From Crossaster papposus (taxonomy: Eukaryota > Echinodermata > Asteroidea > Velatida > Solasteridae), in contig JBAIAA010000774.1 of assembly GCA_037893245.1 (NCBI GenBank), positions 186,001-250,000 of the forward strand: a stretch of DNA of 64,000 bases. The letters run 5' to 3'. Under the pieces are notes generated by a model that was not told where the DNA came from, searched no databases, and worked only from the letters and a program-made list of their open reading frames with translations. The position numbers and the translations under genes are program-made. Positions 11,875 to 20,503 of this stretch are shown here, piece by piece (positions within the stretch are counted from its first letter, which is position 1; the number at the start of each line of letters is the position of its first letter).

Positions 11875-12632
11875 GCTACAGTCACACGGCCATGTTACGG
11901 ACCTGCGGATGCCTGCGTATATTTGGATAATGAAAATGCGTAATTTTTAACCCCAATACGGAAATTTGAGCAAAAGTTACCTATATTCTGCGGACGATAC
12001 GGATTAGTTACGGATGTTACGTATGAATTACGGATGTTACGGGTAAAACCTGCGGATGAACCCATCCGCTGCCAACCCGCTGGCACATGTTACTGACGAC
12101 TTACGGATGACTTACGGATTTTACGGATGACTTACGGACGATACGGATGACTTACGGACGATACGGATAAGTTACGCTCGTGTCTGCGCATGTCGGCTTC
12201 CTCTGGCGTCCGCACCATCCGCAAATAAACCCACGTGGATCGGAGCTTGCTTCAGTCGCATTTCATCAAGTCTGAGATCTAGTTCCAGTTATTCAACAGT
12301 TTCTTCTCCATCTTTTTGATGTTTACGTACCCCTATGTATCCGCAGGCAACTGCACACCCGACAAAGTGTGCGGATCAGTTACGTATCTAACGTATCCTG
12401 CGGATGAGTTTACGTATCTTACGTATGAGTTACGGATGCTTACGTATATTTCATCCGCAGCAAAATTTTGAGATTTTCAAAATTCCGCTGCGGATCTGCG
12501 TATGTCTGCGGATCCTGCGGATTGAATTACGGATGGATACGGATGCTTACGGATGATACGGATCCTTGCGGATGCTTACGGACTTTTATCCGTAAGCATC
12601 CGCAGCTACCGTAAGTGGCCGTGTGACTGAGC
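11875..12632. mobile_element. Non-autonomous inverted-repeat element inserted in a satellite unit
   Basis: Ends read GCTACAGTCACACGGCCA on the left and, inverted, GGCTCAGTCACACGGCCA on the right. Both continue inward with TTACGG and TGCGGATGC. The flanking satellite is interrupted exactly between GTGCGTATGT and AAGGTAAAGC, so the insertion is well defined. A CAT on each side (11,872-11,874 and 12,633-12,635) may be a 3-bp target duplication. Most of the interior is a degenerate array of TACGGATG and TTACGGA words. No transposase frame is present. Confidence 0.8.
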
Positions 12633-12689
12633 CATAAGGTAAAGCTGAGTGGGTTAGTTGGGTTAGTTAGGTTAGTTAGACACCAGACT

Positions 12690-13620
12690 ATTCCGGTTGC
12701 TAGCGGTTGCTTGCACAAGGCCTGCCCATAATCACGTGATATAACAACAGTCTCTTTGGCCTGGAGAACTTGAAGTTAAAATGTACAAAACATGTTAAGC
12801 AAGTCAGTGTACCAGATGTTATTCAAATTTATATACCCAGAACGATATGTGGCAAAGGGGGACCCCCTCTTATCCATATACCATATACACACTCCAAGCT
12901 ATTGTTACCTAGCACCCCCTCCCCTCCCTTGAAACCTTAAAAGAATTCCTAAGATTCCAGGAACACAATGGTCAACACAAACAAGGGGGGGGGGGTGGGG
13001 GTTCTCTGCCACACTGTTCTCTGCGCTGACCGTATGTCCAGACGTCCTAATTATTGTTGGTTACGTAAGTAGTATATACGGAAGCCCACACACCCCGTGA
13101 ATGTAGGGCTGCGCATGCGCACCAAGGGGGGGGGGGGGGGTCGACTTTTTTTTAATTTTTTTTTTAAATTCTTTTTAATTTTAATTTAAATTTTTGTTTA
13201 CTTATTATTATTTTTTTTTTTTTTTTTTATGTAATGGTACGCGGGATGGGGAGGCCCGAAGGCGATCCACGCAGTGGTGAGCTGATTGGCTCACGGCAGT
13301 GTTCGGGAGGCCCGAAGGGCCGATAGCCCGAAGGGCGGAGAAGGGGATCGAAACATGATGAGTGCATCATGTTGTGCGGATGGGGGATTGTCCACGATAG
13401 TGGTAAAGAACATTGGAGTTGCGGGAGTGATTTTTTAAAATCACGAAGCGACGAGGCACCACGCAGCACAAACGAACGTATACGTCTCGTTTGTATTTTC
13501 ACAAAGTGAAAAACAAGTGTTTAATTCCACGAGGGCTGCGAAGCCCTCGTGGAAGACCGAAGAAAAGGGAAAAATGGGCTAAATATATTTATTTCGCCCT
13601 TTGTACCATCGGTGGTAGGT
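12690..13620. other. No gene recognised; low-complexity tracts and a stem-loop
   Basis: Contains G-runs at 12,985-12,999 and 13,127-13,140, a T-rich stretch 13,145-13,230, and short GAGGCCCGAAGG repeats at 13,250-13,340. A 91-residue minus-strand frame at 13,227-13,502 has no recognisable features and overlaps those repeats. Confidence 0.4.
13525..13554. other. Perfect 13-bp stem-loop with GCGA loop
   Basis: TTCCACGAGGGCT (13,525-13,537) and its exact complement (13,542-13,554) flank the tetraloop GCGA. In RNA this would be a stable hairpin with a GNRA-type loop. It lies just outside the presumed left end of the Polinton. Function is unknown. Confidence 0.7.
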
Positions 13621-13676
13621 ACGGGCGATCTGTTTTTAGCCTGACAGTATTTTGACCTCTGTATACCTTATACTAG

Positions 13677-14080
13677 TGTCGAGTCACGGTAGGCCAATGC
13701 TGTCATCGGTTATTTTTCTACACTCGCGCGATACAAGACAAAAACGAACCGCCCTTTTGACCCGAGTTGTTTGGCCGCCCGAGTTTGTTTAATCCGTTAT
13801 CTCCGCGCTCGTGCGATACAAGACAATAGAGATTGATATGAGATGGTCCTGCGACACACGATTTTAAAATTATACAATTGTTGTACCAAGCTTACATCAT
13901 GGCTTATATTAAGTACCTTTTTTTCGCCTCCTCATCGTTGTCGAGTCACGGTAGGCCAATGCTGTCATCGGTTATTTCTACACTCGCGCGATACAAGACA
14001 AAATCGAACCGCCCTTGTGACCCGAGGTTTTTTTTTAGGCCGACCGTATTTGTTTAATCCGTTATCTCCGCCTTTTGACC
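13677..14080. repeat. Two direct repeats of about 145 bp in the Polinton left region
   Basis: GTCGAGTCACGGTAGGCCAA begins near 13,677 and again near 13,938. Both are followed by ACACTCGCGCGATACAAGAC, CGAACCGCCCTT and GTTTAATCCGTTATCTCCGC. A third CGTGCGATACAAGACAA lies at about 13,809. The copies differ by small indels. They sit just upstream of the first gene and may be subterminal or promoter repeats. Confidence 0.8.
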
Positions 14081-14150
14081 AGAGTGCCTGTTGTAGGTCA
14101 TGTCATGTCCCCTTTGACCTGTTTGTGAAACAAAGCTAACAAAACACTCA

Positions 14151-14157
14151 TATAAAA
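14151..14157 (+). promoter_or_regulatory. TATA box of the first Polinton gene
   Basis: TATAAAA, 47 bases before ATG 14,204, with no ATG between. The spacing is similar to that of other TATA-ATG pairs in this element. Confidence 0.65.
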
Positions 14158-14203
14158 GGGCCCGCATATCTTTTACTCGCCCCTTTCGTAATATAAAATC
14201 AAA

Positions 14204-14461
14204 ATGGAGATGCATCCGGTAGATATGTATGAGGAATTGGTCAAGTTGAAGTATGACGTAAATATAGTGGCTCTGGAAGAGATAAGGTCCGCGATTAATG
14301 GGGATGAGGAGCTACGGGGTTGGTACGGGGGCGAGGACGCAATCAAACCACTGGACGCTCTGTTCATGACCGTGAAGTGGGCCAACTTTGAATACGCGCA
14401 GTGGATTATTACGAACTGGTCGTTTTTAATATGTCCAGCGCTGCTGGACATAGTCTTTTAG
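14204..14461 (+). CDS. Small Polinton protein of unknown function (85 aa)
   Basis: An acidic 85-residue protein that begins at the first ATG after a TATA box. It has a charged N-terminal two thirds and ends in a hydrophobic, tryptophan-containing stretch (about residues 60-85, including WIITNWSFLICPALL), perhaps a membrane or packing segment. I do not recognise the family. It is the first gene of the left block, where Polintons carry variable accessory genes. The stop codon TAG is followed at once by GTTAGT, so a splice donor there is possible and the true 3' end may differ. Confidence 0.5.
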   Translation: MEMHPVDMYEELVKLKYDVNIVALEEIRSAINGDEELRGWYGGEDAIKPLDALFMTVKWANFEYAQWIITNWSFLICPALLDIVF

Positions 14462-14590
14462 GTTAGTTTCCTTTTTTCTTTTCTTGGTTTCTTTTCTTTC
14501 TTTCTTCTCGGCAAATGAATCATCACTAACGGTGCACATATTGGAGGCGCGTCTCGACTTGTTTCGAAACACGAGCAGCCCGTTTCCTTG

Positions 14591-14597
14591 TATATAG
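14591..14597 (+). promoter_or_regulatory. TATA box before the 26-residue-repeat gene
   Basis: TATATAG lies 67 bases upstream of ATG 14,658. No intervening ATG is present. Confidence 0.55.
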
Positions 14598-14657
14598 CGG
14601 CGGTGTCGATCGGTAGACCGTTCACACATTGGTCGCGGTGTACGTAGATTCGGTATC

Positions 14658-14903
14658 ATGTCTCAGAAGAAAGTTGAATGGAGCCCGGATTTCACGGCCT
14701 CTCAAATGGAGAGCATAGATCGAGTGGAGACCGAAGCATCCCCGCTTAACGTGAAATGGAGCCCAGATTTTACGCCCTCCCAGATGGAGAGCATAGCCCT
14801 AATGGAGACGGAAGCAACCCTGCGTAATGTTGAATGGAGCCCGGATTTCACGGCCAGTCAAATTCTGAAGATAGACGAAATGGAAACCTTGGCGATCCAA
14901 GAG
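14658..14903 (+). CDS. Exon encoding three 26-residue repeats (unknown function)
   Basis: From ATG 14,658 the frame encodes a 26-residue unit three times, each beginning EWSPDFT or KWSPDFT followed by SQ and an amphipathic acidic helix-like stretch. Tryptophans fall at residues 8, 34 and 60. The frame is open to 14,936, but a strong donor (GAG then GTAAGT) at 14,904 ends the exon in phase 0 after 82 codons. Acceptors in matching phase lie at 15,018 and 15,330. The first leads to an in-frame TAG at 15,079; the second joins directly to the zinc-finger exon. It may therefore be the 5' part of the zinc-finger gene or a separate gene. I do not recognise the family. Confidence 0.55.
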
Positions 14904-15105
14904 GTAAGTCCAGACCAACCAAAAATAAATAAATAATAATAATAATTTGCTCAGGTAGAAAATGGCACACGTTGTATTTTAGAATTCTTACCGATATTAT
15001 TCGTTGCGTTTGTCACAGTGTCACCGGCAAAACGCCCCCATCGGCGGACCCGACCTGTCGTCTTGGTCAGATAGTTCCTAGGACACGCTGTCGGAGCCAC
15101 GCGAA

Positions 15106-15858
15106 ATGGATGCGTCCCCACAACCCGGCTGTTCGTTTTGGCAGAATGGTATCCCGAAAACCCCACCTCCCATGGAAGGCAAATCGTCTAAAATTACCAT
15201 AGACAACGACTCCATCGCCGATACGAGCTCGTTTAAGCGGGTAAGAAAATAACCAATCCGTTGTTAGAGTAAATCGGAGGTTACATTCAAATTTATTTTA
15301 TCGTATTGCTTTATGTTATTGTTATTACAGCCCCATATAGGAAAGGGTGCAGTTCTAACGAATCGGAAGAGACCAGCCTCCGTACAACCAAAGAGAAGCA
15401 GAACACCGGACGAGGAGCTGTCGACCCGGGGTGAGAAGAGAAAGTCGAATAGTACTAGGTCTTCTTTAAGTAAAACTAAAAAGAACAAGAGCAGTCTCGA
15501 TAATATTAGGGTTTCTTGTGATATCTGTGGAAAAACTTATGTCCGAAACTATCATTTGCAACGGCACAAAGAAGTTCATTCAGGGTACAAGGGCGACTGT
15601 CCCACGTGTGGAAAAACGTTTACTAGTTCAGCCGGTTTAAAACGACATATCAAAAGACACGACTCTCGCCCATCCAAGACAAATGACGATACCCCGCCTT
15701 CTAGACAACCCGCGCCCCCTCGAGTCGCCAGTCTATCTCCCGAAGACCCAATCGCGTTCCCCGCTGCCCCGAATGAAGACAATAGGGATAATGAGATGGT
15801 AGTATTAGGGAGATTGCAAAACTACTACGAATGGATACGTAGGTTACGTACCCGATAA
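15106..15858 (+). CDS. Polinton-borne C2H2 zinc-finger protein (spliced)
   Basis: Exons 15,106-15,240 and 15,331-15,858 are joined by a 90-bp GT-AG intron in phase 0, giving about 220 residues. The N-terminal exon is proline-rich. The second exon starts basic (a KRK/RGEKRK-rich stretch that may act as a nuclear signal) and encodes two adjacent C2H2 fingers. Finger 1 is CDICGKTY...HLQRHKEVH and finger 2 is CPTCGKTF...LKRHIKRH. A serine/proline-rich tail and an acidic segment follow. The protein is likely to bind nucleic acid, perhaps regulating the element's genes; that role is inferred. The frame is open upstream of ATG 15,106 as far as a TAG at 15,079, so the start may lie in an upstream exon. 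Confidence 0.7.
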
Positions 15859-16740
15859 GGTATCACAATGTGCATGCTGATTGGATGGCGCTTACTGGGC
15901 TCTAACAAAGGGTTTATATGATTGGGTGCGTGTGTGGGTGTGTCTTACTTGTTTAACGCCCTTTCCATTCCACAGCATTACAGACAACGTCCTCCGACAA
16001 TTAACCACTGCTGTTGACTGCATTTGTTGCAAAATGGACATGCTGCGAAAAGTTGCTGCTGTTTGTACGGCCGAAGTGAGTACTTTGCCGCCGCCATATT
16101 GTGGACAATTCGTAACTGAAATCGTTGAATTATACTCTTGGGAGTGGGCTTACCCATGGTGCCCATTGTACCGCCAAGGTTTAACGAACTGGTATTCACA
16201 CAGCCAACAATTGAATTTCGAGGAAGGGACGTTTTCAGCACTCTGCAGGACCATCCTAGATCTTTTTGGCGAGAGACTGGGGAGACCGTAGCCTCTTTTA
16301 GCCAGCTGTTAGAGTTCATACGAACTTAACTTCAGGAGGGGGAGGGCAATGGAAGGAACCCATTACTAGATGAACATAACCGACTACTAATGACATTAAT
16401 CTGGCTCCGTAAATATCCGGACTTTAATTCGCTTTCGGTTTTGTTTGATGTCAGTGAGAGCTAGACCACAGGGCATGGCCGATTATCTTGCACCTTCTTG
16501 ACGCATATCGTGAATCTATATAAATTTTACTTTAAACTACTTAGAAAGTTGTTTGGAAACTCACAAATAAAATCCCCAAACGGTCTGCGAACCAGTACTC
16601 GATAAAATCTCAATTTAAAATTCATGTTTTCCAACGACCAATCAACGAGGCCCTTCTGTCGTGGTGCGGCACGTTTGTGCGAATTGTGGGAAAATGGACC
16701 AATAGCGGGCGTTGTAAAATAGAGCGAGCGTAGGCGCTGT
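15859..16740 (+). other. Region without a firm gene; possible further exon
   Basis: An acceptor at 15,975 (TTCCATTCCACAG) is followed by a short open stretch, ITDNVLRQLTTAVDC on to CTAE, ending at a possible donor GTGAGT near 16,079. It looks helical and could be a 3' exon of the zinc-finger gene, but no partner donor is clear. The rest shows nothing recognisable. Confidence 0.3.
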
Positions 16741-16744
16741 TGAC

Positions 16745-17220
16745 ACGAGCTGCTCAGATGATAGCGATTTGAACAAGAAAAAGTATATTATGCACGGTTC
16801 AGATGCAGATTCCAGGGTTTTGTTGTTCTCTGAAAAGAGTTTAAAAAAATTCCACGCTTGTGCCGGTAGGTGGAAAAATGTATCCAAGCAAAAATCGCCG
16901 AAAAAGCGGAGATGATCATATTGGCATTCCAATCGTACACGCACTGGTTGATGTACCGCAGGAATCCGCATTGTCAACAGTACGTGATGTAGTTGAGTAT
17001 ATGCCGTTAAAAAAGAGAACAGAGGTGGAGTTTGGACAAAAAGACCCGAACAACTGTCCTTGACAAACATTCACAATGCCAGACGCTAACTGCAGGAAAG
17101 CTTCTGGAAGCAGCGAGGAAAAAAGAAGATCAGTGGCTGCTCTCACAGATCGAAGGGAAGGATCTTGTCACCACAGAAACATTGTATCACACAGTCTGCT
17201 TTCCATCTGACTCTCCCTAA
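16745..17220 (+). pseudogene. Fragment related to the gene at 2.3-6.3 kb
   Basis: Two frames read as pieces of the same kind of protein as the decayed gene at the left. An upstream piece before about 16,910 reads RVLLFSEKSLKKFHACAGRW. A piece at about 17,032-17,217 reads CQTLTAGKLLEAARKKED then IEGKDLV and YHTVC. They are in different frames, with poorly matching sequence between, so the copy is broken. Its position inside the left part of the Polinton suggests a separate insertion or capture. The family assignment is from general resemblance only. Confidence 0.45.
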
Positions 17221-17902
17221 TATAAATTCAGCTGGAAATGGGCAAAATGTTTGTTATAACAGAATTGTGTATTAAATGTAAATCGGTACGAGTTGTTGTT
17301 CACCCACTCACAAGTACATTGTTAAAGACATGGACAAATTTCAGTTTTACCGTCACGAATAAACATGTATCAAAGACTAAAGCTAAAAAAAAACTCTGGT
17401 CGTGTATATATTTTTTTCATACAATTTACATTTAAATTTTTAACCCCCCCCCCCCCCCCCCAAAAAAAAAAAAGATTAAACAATTATAATACAAAAATCA
17501 AACAATAACAATAAAAAAATGACACTATTAAAAAGTTCAAATTATGGCAATGAACAAAATTTGTATTAAGACATTAAAACACATCCTAATTCCTCTTTAA
17601 TCGAATTCTGTCTCTGTAGATTCCCTTTTGAGCAAGCAACTGCAATAAGCAATCTTTTTCCATTTCCAATCCTGGTCAATAGAGGGCGCCCGTTATACAC
17701 AGGTGATTAAAATGCAAATATTTAATTAACTGGTGAACATTTAATTGGGGATTTTGGTTTTTCGTGATCCACATGATCCCAGCTAACAGACTGCAGTGAT
17801 TTCACTTAGATTCAAGAGGTGCGCCAAGGAAAATGATTTCTGAGCACATTTTGCAGCCATGCCCTGTGGTCTAAGCACCGCGTTGAGGATAACAAAGTCT
17901 GT
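17221..17902. other. No gene recognised
   Basis: AT-rich spacer with a poly-C run then poly-A (17,443-17,473). Short frames only. No feature supported. Confidence 0.4.
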
Positions 17903-18317
17903 CCCTAACATAAGCCAACAAACGGACATAGTTATTTCTGTGTACCAGCCATCCTCTACGAATTACTCTCTTTTCTTGGTCACTCATTACAAAGCGACCC
18001 CTTGCAACTGCTCTGTCTGCCATCGTGGCGATACACTCAAAGCTTACTGTACTTACTGTATGGAAATTTCCAGGTGGCTAGCGAGAGTTGGGGGCCTCTG
18101 TATCTTTATTTTTTTCTTTTGTCTCATTATGGTAATTGCCAAGCGCTCCTACTTGTAAAAAGCGAAACCATCACCGACCAATTGCATACTCGGATACGCT
18201 ACCGATAGCCAATAATTATTCATTACAGTGATTTTGGGAGGATACGTAGTTCTGTAGGTCATTTACGTACCCGTCCGTAATAGTTTTGCAATCGCCCTAG
18301 TAGGGCTTATGTTAGGG
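17903..18317. mobile_element. MITE with CCCTAACATAAGCC terminal inverted repeats
   Basis: The left end CCCTAACATAAGCC (17,903) is matched by the exact complement at 18,304-18,317. The 415-bp body has no transposase frame. The right terminus and its flank (30 bp) are then tandemly duplicated at 18,301-18,360. A second, longer copy follows at 18,474. Confidence 0.75.
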
Positions 18318-18473
18318 AGCACATTTAAAGTAGGGCTTATGTTAGGGAGCACATTTAAAGCTTGTTTAGCTTTAAACGATGAAATCAAAATCTCAATTTT
18401 CATTTTTGCCTCAAAGTGTCTCATTTACTCGTGCTGGGTCACATAATGTGCTGCAGGTGCTGTGGTATGTGCT

Positions 18474-19010
18474 CCCTAACATAAGCCAACAAGCGGACAT
18501 AGTTATTTCTGTGTACCAGCCATCCTCTATGAATTACTCTCTTCTCTTGGTCATTCATTACAAAGCGACCCCTTGCAACTGCTCTGCATGTCTGCCATCG
18601 TGGCGATACAGTCAAAGTTTACTGTACTTGGCGATACTCAATCACATCTGGCTTGTAAAAGATTAAAAGGAATAGACGCGGTGAAAACCACTTCCAGGGA
18701 TAACAATGATGAAGTTATCCTTCCATACACTATCACAAGAGTATTATTATGGAAATTTTCAGAGAGCTAGCGAGACTTGGGGACCTCTCTATCTTTATTT
18801 CTTTTGTCGGGTAATTACGTGTGCCTCTCATTATTATGGTAATTGCCAAGCGCTCCTACTTGTAAAAAGCGAAACCATCACCGACCAATTGCATACTCGG
18901 ATACGCTACCGATAGCCAATAATTATTCATTACAGTGATTTTGGGAGGATACGTAGTTCTGTAGGTCATTTACGTACCCGTCCGTAATAGTTTTGCAATC
19001 GCCCTACTAG
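18474..19010. mobile_element. Second MITE copy, lacking its right terminus
   Basis: Starts with the same CCCTAACATAAGCC and shares most of the body of the first copy, including GCATACTCGGATACGCTACC and TTTGCAATCGCCCTA. It carries extra internal sequence (about 18,620-18,740). It stops at about 19,010 without the right inverted repeat, directly against polymerase-related sequence. Confidence 0.7.
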
Positions 19011-19011
19011 G

Positions 19012-19518
19012 ACCCATTACCTATACGGCCGACAGACGCAAGATGTGTACAATTTACGATTGGGTCCGACATCTCCGCCGGTAGGGTTAACCGGTGGCGT
19101 GTCACTGGACGAAGGGTTGAGGGGTACTTTTCCAACTTTTACCTGTAGAGTAAAACTGAACCTGTCGTTCGAGTTTGTTTTACGAAATATAGAGACGGGC
19201 GAATTGCGTTACTACCATTCTAGTTTTAACAACGCGCAATTTTTAACCCACCCCATCACTATAGCTTCGGAAGACGATTTTGAAATGTTCCTCCAAAAGA
19301 TACGCGACATGGACGTGCTGCAACACGCCGTGCACGCGCGTCCAGACACCAAGTGGGTCCTTGCCGATATCAGTAACGTCACCGTTTATGCAAATCGCCC
19401 TAGAAACGCGCACCAAGCACCTCGTCGATAAATATACGGAAGTAATGGAAAAACACCCGACGGAAGGTGTCTGTTTAGACGACCTGCATCACTTTGAGCG
19501 CATATTCGAAGTCTTGCA
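19012..19518 (+). pseudogene. N-terminal part of Polinton DNA polymerase B, disrupted
   Basis: The frame open from about 19,012 to 19,431 carries FVLRNIETGELRYYHSS and KWVLADISNVTVY, in the style of the N-terminal region of Polinton protein-primed polymerases. Another frame then continues with CLDDLHHFERIFEV up to about 19,518, where a LINE begins. The frame change near 19,400 and the short distance to the next block suggest loss of intervening sequence. The 5' end abuts a truncated MITE, so the true start is missing. The rest of the gene resumes at 23,653. Confidence 0.75.
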
Positions 19519-19597
19519 GCTAAACGGCCAGCCTGACACCGAGGAGCAGGGATCCTCCCCAACCCCAAACCATTTGCCCCATCCCTCAAAAACTAAA

Positions 19598-20503
19598 ATG
19601 TCCTTAGAATTTGACGAGCAGCTGAATCAATACCGGAAAAAGCACAAGAAGCTGACCACTGCAAAGGACAAACCGGCACCTACAGTAAAACAATCAGCAT
19701 CCACACCAACGGAACACCACTGTGCAGATGTGCTTCTAATCGGTGACTCGATGATAAAACGGCTTCAGCCCAGGAGATTGAGCAGGCAAAAGAAAGTGAT
19801 GTGCCACACCATGCGTGGAGCAAAAATCCAAGATCTTGCTCCCCACGCCATACAGCTGTCGACCAAGCACGACGTATCTCGGGTAATTCTCCATGTTGGG
19901 ACCAACAACACATCCGACAACCCGGAGACTATTGCCGCTCAGATCACCTCCCTCGGCGAGTCACTACAACCAAGATCAGTGACAATATCTTCGATCATAC
20001 ACCGTAAAAACCAAACGGTGCCACAGTGCAAGAGAGTAGATGATTCTAATAATTTGCTCAAGTCCATAGCAAAGCGAAATAACTGGGGCTTCATTGACAA
20101 CGGTAACATAAACTCAAACCACTTTGTGTCGGACGGTGTGCACCTCGACTCAGCAGGAGTGCGCCTACTTGCCACGAACATTATCCAACACATCAAAGGA
20201 CCACCAAAGACTTTTGATAGTCGCATTCCACATCAGAAAACCCCTTTCGGTCAGAGTTTGTACTCTGATGTCCTGACGAAGCGGACTACAGCGACCCGTG
20301 ATGTTCCGACGGGTTTTCTAATGGCCAATCAGTATTACCCGCATCCCCATCAGAAACGGCACCAAATCAACCTCAATCAACGACGGCAGCCAGTATCCCA
20401 GACCAGAGCACCCGCCCCGACACATTATCGAGGCCAGGAGTGGAACCAACATCTGAAAATGGTCAGGGAGCTGCTCAACCCACAAGGCAAGGTTCGAAAA
20501 TAG
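19598..20503 (+). CDS. LINE ORF1 with SGNH-hydrolase (esterase) domain
   Basis: 301 residues from ATG 19,598, the first ATG inside the LINE; the same frame runs further upstream but into polymerase-derived sequence. The central domain shows SGNH blocks: LLIGDSMIK (block I, nucleophile Ser), HVGTNN (block III) and SDGVHLDSAG (block V, Asp and His). The N-terminus is charged and the C-terminus basic with many Gln and His, suiting RNA binding. Esterase-bearing ORF1 proteins are known from CR1-type LINEs, where they are thought to help form the ribonucleoprotein. The last 64 bases overlap ORF2. Confidence 0.85.
   Translation: MSLEFDEQLNQYRKKHKKLTTAKDKPAPTVKQSASTPTEHHCADVLLIGDSMIKRLQPRRLSRQKKVMCHTMRGAKIQDLAPHAIQLSTKHDVSRVILHVGTNNTSDNPETIAAQITSLGESLQPRSVTISSIIHRKNQTVPQCKRVDDSNNLLKSIAKRNNWGFIDNGNINSNHFVSDGVHLDSAGVRLLATNIIQHIKGPPKTFDSRIPHQKTPFGQSLYSDVLTKRTTATRDVPTGFLMANQYYPHPHQKRHQINLNQRRQPVSQTRAPAPTHYRGQEWNQHLKMVRELLNPQGKVRK

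Larger units (their letters stand above)
10013..12690. repeat. Tandem satellite, about 336-bp unit
   Basis: The word AACAATATAGGTCCACACGA recurs at 10,071, 10,940, 11,276 and 11,612. The last three starts are 336 bp apart. Each unit holds TTTTCAGTTTCCG, AAAAAGAGCGCTAGAGG, GGGTTAGGGTTATATATAG and a junction of a few TTGGGTTAGT 10-mers. The first interval is 869 bp because its 10-mer junction is greatly expanded. The fourth unit is split by an inverted-repeat element and finishes at about 12,634-12,680. The second unit lacks the CACTGTGGACCTCC segment. No protein is credible here. Confidence 0.9.

Noticed and set aside
10013-12690. CRISPR-like array
   Set aside because: Units are contiguous satellite repeats without unique spacers, in eukaryotic DNA.
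15978-16319. Overlapping plus and minus frames after the zinc-finger gene
   Set aside because: Neither strand has recognisable motifs; only a possible exon near 15,976-16,078 is worth noting.
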